Below are positions 1-6,183 of a stretch of 6,610 nt of DNA, one piece after another (the first letter of the stretch is position 1; every line of letters starts with the position of its first letter). The position numbers and the translations under genes are program-made. Origin of the DNA: Acidimicrobiia bacterium (GTDB taxonomy: Bacteria > Actinomycetota > Acidimicrobiia > Spongiisociales > ZC4RG35); NCBI GenBank assembly GCA_003230435.1, contig QIDW01000403.1, forward strand, positions 1 to 6,610, given 5' to 3'. The notes beneath the pieces are model-generated. The model was not told the origin of the DNA, did no database searches, and was given only the letters and a program-made list of their open reading frames with translations.

Positions 1-2
1 CA

Positions 3-467
3 TGGCGCCGGCGGCTCATAATCGCTGTCGCCGTTCTCACCGTCATAGCGATGGCTCTCGTTCCCTTGTACAACCTCATCGACCGGGATCCGCCCGTCGC
101 GGATAACGGACTCGAGTTATGCGGATTCGACTACTGCATCGTCCAGGAGGGAGTGAGATTCGCCGGTCTGGACCAGGCCATGAGCCGGCTTGCCAACACC
201 TACCTAACCGATGAAGAAGCGGAGCAACTCGCTGGCGATCTAGCGACCCGTCTGGGCGCAAGCCCGGTCGCTTTCGTGGTGGTCGACCGCCTCGAAGCCC
301 GACTCAAGGGTAAGTACGACCCGTCGACGAAGACCATCTTCGTCGAACGGCCAGTCCAGGCCTGGATCGTCCTCCATGAGGTGGCTCACACCGTGTCCCA
401 CGGCCACGGGGAAGAGTTTCAAGAGGTGGTTATCGACCTGATTCGTTGGCTGGCGCCCACGCCCTGA
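3..467 (+). CDS. Membrane-anchored HExxH zinc metalloprotease-like protein (5' partial)
   Basis: The reading frame is open from the left edge, so the true start is probably upstream. The first in-window start, ATG at 51, would cut into a hydrophobic stretch (roughly bases 15-80) that follows a Trp-Arg-Arg-Arg cluster. Basic residues followed by a hydrophobic run suggest an N-terminal membrane anchor or uncleaved signal with the rest outside the cytoplasm. Counting from ATG 51, HEVAH lies at residues 109-113 and is followed by HGHGEEF (117-123). HExxH plus a downstream HGxxF-like element recalls zinc-binding SprT/YgjP-type minigluzincins; H109 and H113 would bind zinc, E110 would be catalytic and H117 or H119 could be the third ligand. 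Two cysteines (C24, C29) could form a disulfide. The family call rests on the motif only, and substrate and role are unknown. The gene converges on the thioesterase with a single base between the stop codons. Confidence 0.72.
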   Translation, partial: WRRRLIIAVAVLTVIAMALVPLYNLIDRDPPVADNGLELCGFDYCIVQEGVRFAGLDQAMSRLANTYLTDEEAEQLAGDLATRLGASPVAFVVVDRLEARLKGKYDPSTKTIFVERPVQAWIVLHEVAHTVSHGHGEEFQEVVIDLIRWLAPTP

Positions 468-468
468 A

Positions 469-876
469 TCAGAATTCGGTGCTGTTCACGTTCTGAAGAC
501 GGACCTGGCTCTGGGCGACGAGCTTGCCGTCATCTTCCCTGGTGATGTTCACCTGCCAAAGCTGCTGGGTACGACCTCGATATATCGGCGTCGCCTCGCC
601 GATCAGCACACCATCAGTGGTGGCCCGGAGAAAGTCTGTCTTGTTGGAGATCCCCACTGCCCCGGCCAATCCCTGCTCCATCGCCCACAAGGCGCCCCCG
701 GCCGAGGCCAGTGTCTCCGCAAGGGTGCAGTAGACACCGCCGTGCACTACTCCGTAGGGCTGCTGGTGGTGCTCGGTGATCTCGATGCGCCCCGCCGCGA
801 GCTCCGATGATGCGTCTGTCAGCTCGATGCCACTGAGGCCGACGTAGTTCGGACCGTCCTCAAAAGGGTTCTTCAC
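469..876 (-). CDS. PaaI/YdiI-type hotdog-fold acyl-CoA thioesterase
   Basis: A 135-residue protein, the usual length for a single-domain 4HBT hotdog thioesterase, which hydrolyses acyl-CoA or aryl-CoA to free acid plus CoA in the cytoplasm. The catalytic segment is QPYGVVHGG (39-47), followed by LAETLAS (52-58). Q39, H45 and E54 have the same spacing as Gln48, His54 and Glu63 of E. coli YdiI, the 1,4-dihydroxy-2-naphthoyl-CoA thioesterase of menaquinone synthesis. That places it in the YdiI/EntH/PaaI group; the substrate cannot be read from sequence, and a role in menaquinone or phenylacetate metabolism is only possible. The start is GTG at 876-874; an in-frame stop lies three codons upstream, so no longer version exists. 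No strong Shine-Dalgarno is seen. It lies 83 bp downstream of maf on the same strand and could be co-transcribed with it or use the weak promoter at 897-926. Confidence 0.9.
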   Translation of the reverse strand: MKNPFEDGPNYVGLSGIELTDASSELAAGRIEITEHHQQPYGVVHGGVYCTLAETLASAGGALWAMEQGLAGAVGISNKTDFLRATTDGVLIGEATPIYRGRTQQLWQVNITREDDGKLVAQSQVRLQNVNSTEF

Positions 877-896
877 GAGGCTTCACATCCGGTCTG

Positions 897-926
897 TAGA
901 TAGGGGAACGGGCGATATCGTGACAA
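897..926 (-). promoter_or_regulatory. Possible sigma70-type promoter for the thioesterase gene
   Basis: On the minus strand TTGTCA (926-921) matches the -35 consensus at 5 of 6 positions. After 18 bases comes TATCTA (902-897), a weak -10 with 3 of 6 matches. This would start transcription near 890, leaving a leader of about 14 bases before the GTG start at 876. The whole 877-959 gap holds no gene and no convincing terminator. The call rests on eye-matching only. Confidence 0.25.
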
Positions 927-959
927 CTTGCCCTCTTCGCATCTGGGAAAACTACCCGC

Positions 960-1553
960 TCACCCAGGTTGTCCCAGTTGAAACACTCTGATGTCGAGCC
1001 CCGCGTGCCCGATCAGCCGTGAGATCAGGTGGATCGGCAAGCCGATCACCGTGAATGGGCTGCCCTTCACTGATTCGACGAACCGCCCGCCTGCGCCCTG
1101 AAGCGCGTATCCACCGGCCTTGTCCATAGGCTCTCCGGTCGACACATAATCAGCGATCTCATCGTCGGTCATCGGGAGAAAGGCCACCTCGGTCACATCC
1201 ACGGCGGGGTGGAGCGCAGGACCGCCGTCCCATGAAGCGACTGCCACACCGGTGAACACCTCATGACGATCGCCCTGGAGTCGGCGCAACATCGAACGCG
1301 CCTCCTCGGGGTGGCCTGGTTTGCCCAAAACCTTCCCCTCGTGGACGACGACGGTGTCGGCCGCGAGCACGACACGATCGGCGGCTGCTACCGCCCGCGC
1401 CTTCGCGGAGGCAATCCTTTCGACGTACACACCTGGAGGCTCATCCTGATGTCGAGACTCATCGATATCTGTCGGCTCGACATCGAAATCAAGACCCAGC
1501 GTCTCCAGAAGCTGGCGGCGACGGGGCGAGCCCGAGGCAAGCACCAGTCTCAC
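960..1553 (-). CDS. maf: Maf-family nucleoside triphosphate pyrophosphatase (YhdE type)
   Basis: A 197-residue protein of normal Maf length. Family motifs in order: ASGSPRRR (6-13, phosphate-binding loop with R11-R13), ER-(x4)-KA around residues 45-52 with K51, AADTVV (64-69, D66 metal or catalytic acid), GKP (77-79, K78), EVFTGV (98-103), GEPMDKAGGYALQG (140-153) and IGLP (170-173). Maf enzymes hydrolyse NTPs to NMP and pyrophosphate, removing modified or non-canonical nucleotides, and affect septum formation. The GEPxDKAGGYxxQG signature fits the YhdE branch (dTTP/UTP-type substrates) rather than the YceF branch (7-methyl-GTP). The start is GTG at 1553-1551, overlapping the amidohydrolase stop as GTGA. 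A good Shine-Dalgarno-like GGAAAGGGA lies seven bases upstream, inside the 3' end of that gene, which supports the start and suggests translational coupling. Confidence 0.95.
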   Translation of the reverse strand: MRLVLASGSPRRRQLLETLGLDFDVEPTDIDESRHQDEPPGVYVERIASAKARAVAAADRVVLAADTVVVHEGKVLGKPGHPEEARSMLRRLQGDRHEVFTGVAVASWDGGPALHPAVDVTEVAFLPMTDDEIADYVSTGEPMDKAGGYALQGAGGRFVESVKGSPFTVIGLPIHLISRLIGHAGLDIRVFQLGQPG

Positions 1554-2623
1554 ACGACAATCCCTTTCCGAATCACAACGGCAGGATGGGTGAGCACCGC
1601 CAAGTCGGAGATCGGGTCTTCGGGAAACAGCACCGCGTCCGCGGACGCTCCGATGCCGAAGACGGAGCTCCGACCGGTGGCGTCGAATCCCGCCGTCGTC
1701 ACCGTCTCAACGACCTGACTGTTGGAAAGTCCGTACTCTCCCAGTTTGATGGCTTCGCTCGCCACATTCGCCGGAGTACCAACAAGATCGGTTCCCGCCA
1801 GGACCAGTACCCCGGCCTCGAAGGCTGCCGGAAGCAGACGACGAGCATTGTCGAGGCCCTCAATGAGAAGACGCCCACCACTCGACTCGGCGCCGAGCTG
1901 AGCAATCGTCTCCTCGATCCGAAGGAGGGTCGGCACCCACATCCCTTCACGCTCTCCCAGGGTTGCAATGTCTGAGTCCGTGAGAAAGAGCCCGTGCTCA
2001 ATGGAGTGGACACCCGCTGCCACCGCCATCGATGGCACATCCCGTGCTTGCGTGTGAATCGCGACCCGAGACCCCGACTCGTTGGCCACCCGGACAGCCT
2101 GTCGGAGTTGACCTTCGGTGAAGTTGGCCACCGGGCCTTGTCCTCGCCGGGGCCAATCGCCGACGAGCTTTACCCATCCGGCTCCTATGGCCGCCTGCTC
2201 GGCGACGACTGAAGCGATTTCGGAGGAATCGATCTCCAGTGCGAAGCCGGGGTAGTAACCCTCGTTGACGGCGATCATCTGTGCAGCCGCTTCGATCGCT
2301 GGTCGCTCCGATTCGGGCACAGCAGCGATCAGGTCAATCACAGTCTTGTCGCACCAACCCTTGTCAAGGAGAAGAGTGACCCCGGCTGCCAGAGCATCTC
2401 TGGCTCGTTCGGTGGCCTCATCGAGAACACCCGGCCGATGGCCCCGCGCAGGCAGTTCGGCGGTGGCTAAATGCGAGTGTGCATCCACCAGGCCGGGAAC
2501 TGCCCAGTAGCCCTCACCCAACGTCCGGTCCGCATCGCCAACAGGATCGACCCAGCAACCGTCGGCGATGTCTCGGGTAACTGTGTCTCCGAAGGGGGAC
2601 CGAAGAATGACTCGAGTGCTCAT
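1550..2623 (-). CDS. Metal-dependent amidohydrolase, imidazolonepropionase-like
   Basis: A 357-residue cytoplasmic TIM-barrel amidohydrolase. The metal site is readable in order: PGLVDAHSHL with H49 and H51; K152 in WVKLVGD, at the place of the bridging carbamylated lysine; H190 in AIHTQ; H210 in SIEHG (H206 nearby); and D279 in LAGTD, the general base. This is the layout of the imidazolonepropionase/prolidase-like amidohydrolase group, which hydrolyses cyclic amides or Xaa-Pro-like dipeptides. The exact substrate cannot be told, and no histidine-degradation genes are nearby. It is somewhat shorter than the 400 or more residues typical of the group; the N-terminal beta-sandwich part is brief (about 1-42). 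The start is ATG at 2623-2621 with no Shine-Dalgarno, so it may be leaderless or nearly so. It is first gene of a leftward operon with maf and is divergent from the S41 protease pair. Confidence 0.9.
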   Translation of the reverse strand: MSTRVILRSPFGDTVTRDIADGCWVDPVGDADRTLGEGYWAVPGLVDAHSHLATAELPARGHRPGVLDEATERARDALAAGVTLLLDKGWCDKTVIDLIAAVPESERPAIEAAAQMIAVNEGYYPGFALEIDSSEIASVVAEQAAIGAGWVKLVGDWPRRGQGPVANFTEGQLRQAVRVANESGSRVAIHTQARDVPSMAVAAGVHSIEHGLFLTDSDIATLGEREGMWVPTLLRIEETIAQLGAESSGGRLLIEGLDNARRLLPAAFEAGVLVLAGTDLVGTPANVASEAIKLGEYGLSNSQVVETVTTAGFDATGRSSVFGIGASADAVLFPEDPISDLAVLTHPAVVIRKGIVV

Positions 2624-2656
2624 AAAGCTGACGGTAACTGCCGACTAATCCTCATA
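2624..2656. promoter_or_regulatory. Short divergent promoter region
   Basis: Only 33 bases separate the amidohydrolase ATG (2623, minus) from the first plausible S41 protease ATG (2657, plus). Both promoters must therefore sit here or reach into the opposite coding regions. Neither gene has a clear Shine-Dalgarno, which fits leaderless transcripts. On the plus strand TGACGG (2629-2634) and TAATCC (2646-2651) are weak -35 and -10 candidates. No clear operator palindrome is visible. The region is inferred from gene layout rather than from strong motifs. Confidence 0.35.
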
Positions 2657-4051
2657 ATGGCTGCAATGCGAAAGGCTCTCACACTCCTGGTCATCATTGT
2701 TGTGGCGTGTGGGCAAGCTGCGGAGACCGGGTCGAGCACGACTGCTGCACCAGCCACGGCCGCGACTCCTGCGTCCACAGATACAACCGTGAACAGCCAG
2801 GCATACGAAATACAGGACTGCACCGCGCCTCCCGTCACCTTCTCGGCAATGTGCCAGGTGTACGAACTAGTCCAGCAATGGCACGTTGACCGACCGTGGT
2901 CCAGCTCGGATCTAGCCGACGTTGCTCTGCGAAGTCTCCAGGAATTCACCAGCACCGAGACCGAGCCGCGGCCGCGGGTCCTTCTTTGCGCGGTGCCACA
3001 CGAGGACTTCGCCGATTTCTGCGCCGAACTCGCACAGATGGTCAACGACGGAGAAATTGCTGTGGGCCCGGCGGTGGAGGCCGCGGTCACTGCGATGACC
3101 GATCTCGGACTCGACCCCTTTTCCTACTACGTGCCGCCGGATCGGGCCGGGTCGTTCCGGGCCAATGGGCTCGTCGGAGGGGTCGGTCTTCTGCTGGATG
3201 CCACCGACGCGGTTGGCTCGAAGTGCGCCAGGATCACCGCTACCTGCCCTCTCCAGATCGTCTTCGTTCTGGACGACAACCCGGGAGCAGACGCCGGTCT
3301 GCAAGCGGGCGACTTCGTTGTCGAGATCGATGGCGAACCGGTCGACGGCCAGGGTTTCACCTCAACGGCGACATCTATGGCGGGAGACGAAACAGGGACG
3401 GTCGAAATAGTCGTGGAACGTGAGGGAGGAGAAAGGCTGACCTTCACAATCGAGCGGTCAGAGCTCACCGTCCCGACCGTGAGCATGGATGTCCCGCGGC
3501 CCGGTGTCGGGTATTTGCGTATACCGGACTTCGAGGATGACATCCCCGGCCTTGTGGAGGAAGCACTGATATCCCTCTCTGAATTCAAGCCACGCACAAT
3601 CGTCATTGACCTCCGCGACAACCCCGGCGGCTTTGTCGACGCTTCTGTCGACGTGGCTTCAGAGTTCATCAGCGGCGGGCTGGTACTGGAGTCGTTCGCT
3701 CCTGACGAGCGTCTCGAATACACGGCGACCGAAGGAGGGTTGGCAACCAGGGAGCGTCTTATCGTCCTCGTCAACCGGGGCACTGCATCTGCTGCGGAGA
3801 TCGTGGCGGGTGCCTTGAGAGATCGCCGCGACGCGCTGCTTGTCGGCACCAACACCTTTGGTAAGGACGCTGTCCAGATACCCTTCAGCCTGCGTAACGG
3901 CGGAGAGCTCTACGTCGCGGTGGCCAGATGGGCAACCCCCAACGGTCTTACCGCCGGAAACGGCGGTCTCACGCCCGATCGAGAGCTCGAACTGGCGTCC
4001 GACATGTCCATTGAAGAAGTCGTGCAAGCCGCCCTCGACGCTGCGTCATGA
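2657..4051 (+). CDS. S41-family C-terminal processing protease, predicted lipoprotein (copy 1)
   Basis: A 464-residue serine protease predicted to be tethered outside the membrane. The N-terminus has Arg-Lys, a hydrophobic run and lipobox VVAC (C18), then a Thr/Ala/Ser-rich linker. Next come an N-terminal helical region (about 55-165), a PDZ domain (about 170-283, with GGVG and AGLQAGDFVVEIDG) and the S41 domain (about 284-464). DLRDNPGG is present, and S378 in GTASAAE, K403 in TFGKDAVQ and Q407 reproduce the 25- and 4-residue spacing of the CtpB Ser-Lys-Gln triad, so it looks active. Such enzymes cleave near protein C-termini or degrade misfolded envelope proteins; the substrate here is unknown. 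Cysteines C55/C66, C111/C122 and C190/C197 are shared with the next gene. ATG 2666 is an equally good start (461 residues). Starts further upstream, to 2471, would bury the signal peptide and are rejected. It overlaps the next gene by ATGA. Confidence 0.93.
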   Translation: MAAMRKALTLLVIIVVACGQAAETGSSTTAAPATAATPASTDTTVNSQAYEIQDCTAPPVTFSAMCQVYELVQQWHVDRPWSSSDLADVALRSLQEFTSTETEPRPRVLLCAVPHEDFADFCAELAQMVNDGEIAVGPAVEAAVTAMTDLGLDPFSYYVPPDRAGSFRANGLVGGVGLLLDATDAVGSKCARITATCPLQIVFVLDDNPGADAGLQAGDFVVEIDGEPVDGQGFTSTATSMAGDETGTVEIVVEREGGERLTFTIERSELTVPTVSMDVPRPGVGYLRIPDFEDDIPGLVEEALISLSEFKPRTIVIDLRDNPGGFVDASVDVASEFISGGLVLESFAPDERLEYTATEGGLATRERLIVLVNRGTASAAEIVAGALRDRRDALLVGTNTFGKDAVQIPFSLRNGGELYVAVARWATPNGLTAGNGGLTPDRELELASDMSIEEVVQAALDAAS

Positions 4052-5451
4052 TCAATAACCGTCTTACCGCTCTCCTCGTCGCCCTCGCGGTCGTCGCTGT
4101 CGCCTGCTCGGCTGGCGGCTCGGCTGGCGGCTCGGTCGCCACGACCTCGACCGCCGACCTCACGACCGCGTCGTCTTCGAACGGGACGCCCGGTACTACC
4201 ACAAATATCCGACAGATCGAGACGGTCGACTGCGACTCGGCACCGGAACAGGTCGTCATTGTCTGCGAAGCCTATGAGTTGATTCAGACCCACTACGTCG
4301 ATCAGATCGACGATGCCACTCTCGCCTCCGCAGCCATATTGGGTCTCGAAGCGCTGGATGGGACGTCATCGTCGGATCCGCTCACCTGCGCCGTGCCGAC
4401 CGACGAGTTCAATGCCTCCTGCGAAGTGGCGGCGTCGACGGCCGACGACAGTGCTGAGGCCGCCGAAGCCGTCGTCATGGGCCTGGCAACCCATGCACTC
4501 GACCCCAACTCCACATACTTCGACGCAGAGTCCCTGGCGCTCCTCGAAGAGGAACAGGAAGGTCAGATCGAAGGAATCGGGGCTCTTGTCTCTCCTGAGG
4601 ACCAGACCATCGAAGGGGACAACAAGCAATGCACAGTCGTCTCGGATACCTGTCGCATCGTGATAGTTGCAACCATCGATGGGGCACCGGCCAAGGCGGC
4701 CGGACTTCAACGCGACGACGCCATCGTCGGTGTCGACGGCACTTCGGTCAAGGGTTGGACGATCGATGAGGTCACATCGCAGGTACGTGGGCCTGCCGGC
4801 ACCGACGTTGCGTTGACCATTGACCGGGAGGGCGAGACTCTCGAGATAACGATCACCCGCGCCGCGGTGATCATTCCCGTAATCGACTCGGAACGCCTTG
4901 GCAGCGTCGGCTACATCCAACTCCGGGTCTTCTCCGCCAACGCCGATGAACAGTTCAAGGACGCCCTCATCAACCTCCTCGCCGAGGGCATCGACGAATT
5001 GGTCGTTGATCTCAGAAACAACCCTGGAGGTCTCCTCGATACCGCCATCGAGATCACCTCGATATTCCTTCCAGACGGCGATGTCGTCGTGACTCAGGGT
5101 CCCGACGAGGAAAGGCCGTACTCCGTCACCGGCGCATCGATAGTTCCGTCGGGCATGAAAGTCACCTTCGTGGTCAACAAGGGCAGCGCCTCTGCTTCAG
5201 AAGTGGTGTCGGCGGTTCTTCAAGAACGAGGCCTGGCCATCGTCGTGGGAGAGAGCACGTTCGGGAAGAACACCGTTCAACAGCGATTCAATCTCTCCAA
5301 TGGAGGGGCCTTGAAGCTGACCATCGCCAGGTGGCTCACACCCGGCGGTCATGACTTCGGTGGCGTCGGCGTCACACCCGACATCGAGATGACTCTCGAC
5401 CCGGGTATTGAAACGCAAGCTCTGATAGAGGCTGTCGTGGCCGCAAGCTGA
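4048..5451 (+). CDS. S41-family C-terminal processing protease, predicted lipoprotein (copy 2)
   Basis: A 467-residue paralogue of the preceding protease. Its lipoprotein signal ends AVAC (C20) and is followed by two AGGS repeats and a Ser/Thr linker. The CTP-type N-terminal region has CEAYELIQTHYVD near residue 73 and LDPNSTYF (151-158), with an insertion of about 50 residues between the two usual helices that carries C114 and C125. A PDZ domain follows (about 165-285, GIGALV and AAGLQRDDAIVGVDG), then the S41 domain with DLRNNPGG, S382 in GSASASE, K407 in TFGKNTVQ and Q411. The catalytic set is intact. C62/C73, C114/C125 and C195/C202 match the spacing in copy 1 and may form disulfides outside the cell. 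The ATG lies in the ATGA overlap with the upstream stop and no Shine-Dalgarno is seen, so translation is probably coupled. It is closer to textbook CtpA than copy 1. The partner relation is inferred from tandem order. Confidence 0.95.
   Translation: MINNRLTALLVALAVVAVACSAGGSAGGSVATTSTADLTTASSSNGTPGTTTNIRQIETVDCDSAPEQVVIVCEAYELIQTHYVDQIDDATLASAAILGLEALDGTSSSDPLTCAVPTDEFNASCEVAASTADDSAEAAEAVVMGLATHALDPNSTYFDAESLALLEEEQEGQIEGIGALVSPEDQTIEGDNKQCTVVSDTCRIVIVATIDGAPAKAAGLQRDDAIVGVDGTSVKGWTIDEVTSQVRGPAGTDVALTIDREGETLEITITRAAVIIPVIDSERLGSVGYIQLRVFSANADEQFKDALINLLAEGIDELVVDLRNNPGGLLDTAIEITSIFLPDGDVVVTQGPDEERPYSVTGASIVPSGMKVTFVVNKGSASASEVVSAVLQERGLAIVVGESTFGKNTVQQRFNLSNGGALKLTIARWLTPGGHDFGGVGVTPDIEMTLDPGIETQALIEAVVAAS
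4111..4134 (+). repeat. Two tandem 12-bp units coding AGGS-AGGS
   Basis: The unit GCTGGCGGCTCG occurs twice back to back just after the lipobox cysteine of the second S41 protease. It encodes a flexible Ala-Gly-Gly-Ser linker. The copies are identical, so copy number could vary by slippage without a frameshift. Confidence 0.6.
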
Positions 5452-5480
5452 GTTCGGTCGATACGACTGTGATATGGCGG

Positions 5481-5510
5481 TTGCACTCAGATTGAACGCT
5501 TGTTTAGTAT
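5481..5510 (+). promoter_or_regulatory. Candidate promoter of the tetR-ABC operon
   Basis: TTGCAC (5481-5486) and TAGTAT (5505-5510, 4 of 6 matches to TATAAT) are separated by 18 bases. Transcription would begin at about 5517, next to the ATG at 5518, giving a leaderless mRNA; the absence of any Shine-Dalgarno before that ATG agrees. The -10 lies inside the palindrome at 5489-5530, so a bound repressor would block it. The -35 match is weak (3 of 6). Confidence 0.4.
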
Positions 5511-5530
5511 GCTGAACATGCGTTCAGTCT
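5489..5530. promoter_or_regulatory. 42-bp imperfect palindrome, likely TetR operator
   Basis: Pairing each base around the centre 5509/5510 gives 17 complementary pairs out of 21, including an unbroken 7-bp arm TGAACGC (5493-5499) against GCGTTCA (5520-5526). The region also resolves into two 16-bp sites with the same sense, TTGAAC-N4-GTTTAG (5492-5507) and CTGAAC-N4-GTTCAG (5512-5527), offset by 20 bp, about two helical turns. The second has perfect 6-bp arms. AAC-N4-GTT cores are usual for TetR-family operators, and two sites suggest a pair of dimers. Its place over the candidate -10 and the start codons of the TetR gene points to autorepression. Confidence 0.75.
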
Positions 5531-6183
5531 CTGAAGACCTCACTACCCAGGCTCGTATCCGCGATGCGGCCATCGAACGGTTCCCAAGAGACGGGTTCAT
5601 CGGAACCACGGTCCGAGCCATCGCCGCCGACGCCGGGGTGTCGCCGGCACTGGTTCTCCACCATTTCGGATCGAAGGATGGTTTGCACCGCGCCTGCGAC
5701 GAGTACGTGGTGCATATGACGACGGAGATGAAACGAGAAGCGATCGAGACCGGCACTTATCGCGAGTCGGGGACGATTGCGGCCGCATACCAACTGGCCG
5801 AACCAGCACTCCGTTATCTGGCCTGGACTCTGGGGACCGGGAGCGAGACGGCCGCCAGGATTTTCGGCGACTTCGTTGACGACGTCACCGTTCAGCTTGT
5901 CGAAGGCCAGGAGAATGGCCCAATAAACGAGTATCACGGAGACCCACGCAAACAAGCGGCGGTACTGGTGGCGATGCAGCTCGGAGGCCTGATACTCCAT
6001 GACCACCTCACCCTGGCTTTTGGTGTGGACATGCTGACCGCGGAAGGATTGATGGTGTCGGCGCCGTACGCGCTCCAGGCCTTCTCTGGGGACCTTTTCA
6101 ACAAGGAGGTCATCACCCAAACAAAAGAAGCTCTCGAGCAATTTCAGTCAACCCGTGATTCCGACCAGGGGGCAAGCAAGTGA
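5518..6183 (+). CDS. TetR/AcrR-family transcriptional regulator
   Basis: A 221-residue regulator of typical TetR length. The N-terminal DNA-binding domain spans about residues 14-60: RIRDAAIERF, GFIGTTVRAIA, AGVSPALVLHHFGSKDGL, with the recognition helix near 42-50. The rest is a divergent, mostly helical ligand and dimerisation domain whose ligand cannot be predicted. Three in-frame starts exist: TTG 5500, ATG 5509 and ATG 5518. I choose 5518 because the candidate promoter would start the transcript there and no Shine-Dalgarno precedes any of them; the others add only 6 or 3 residues. The start sits in the 42-bp palindrome, so self-repression is likely. The stop overlaps the ABC ATPase start (GTGA), as in local TetR control of an exporter. 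The Pro in ERFPRDGF is unusual in the helix before the turn, where Ala is common. Confidence 0.93.
   Translation: MRSVSEDLTTQARIRDAAIERFPRDGFIGTTVRAIAADAGVSPALVLHHFGSKDGLHRACDEYVVHMTTEMKREAIETGTYRESGTIAAAYQLAEPALRYLAWTLGTGSETAARIFGDFVDDVTVQLVEGQENGPINEYHGDPRKQAAVLVAMQLGGLILHDHLTLAFGVDMLTAEGLMVSAPYALQAFSGDLFNKEVITQTKEALEQFQSTRDSDQGASK

Noticed and set aside
2..50. ATG at position 2 as start of the first gene
   Set aside because: It is in a different frame from the HExxH protein, and that frame shows no coding signal.
946..958. GGG/CCC arms around an A-rich centre downstream of maf
   Set aside because: The stem is only three pairs and no T-run follows on the minus strand, so it is not a supported terminator.
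1263..1718. 151-codon plus-strand open frame
   Set aside because: It is antisense to maf and the amidohydrolase, whose motifs are intact, and shows no domain signature of its own.
2619..2657. Direct repeat CTCATAA at 2619-2625 and 2651-2657 in the divergent region
   Set aside because: Seven bases at a 32-bp spacing, each copy overlapping a start codon region, is within chance expectation; no dyad symmetry supports an operator.
3127..3855. 242-codon minus-strand open frame
   Set aside because: It lies wholly antisense to the first S41 protease, has shadow-like Ser/Arg/Pro-rich composition and no recognisable motif. Both PDZ and protease motifs are read on the plus strand.
4366..4920. 184-codon minus-strand open frame
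   Set aside because: It is antisense to the second S41 protease with no family motif, as expected of shadows in GC-rich coding sequence.
5457..5467. Small hairpin GTCG-ATA-CGAC after the S41 pair
   Set aside because: A four-base stem with no following T-run is too weak to call a terminator.
5524..6141. 205-codon minus-strand open frame
   Set aside because: It is antisense to the TetR gene, which has a clear DNA-binding domain; the shadow frame has no motif.
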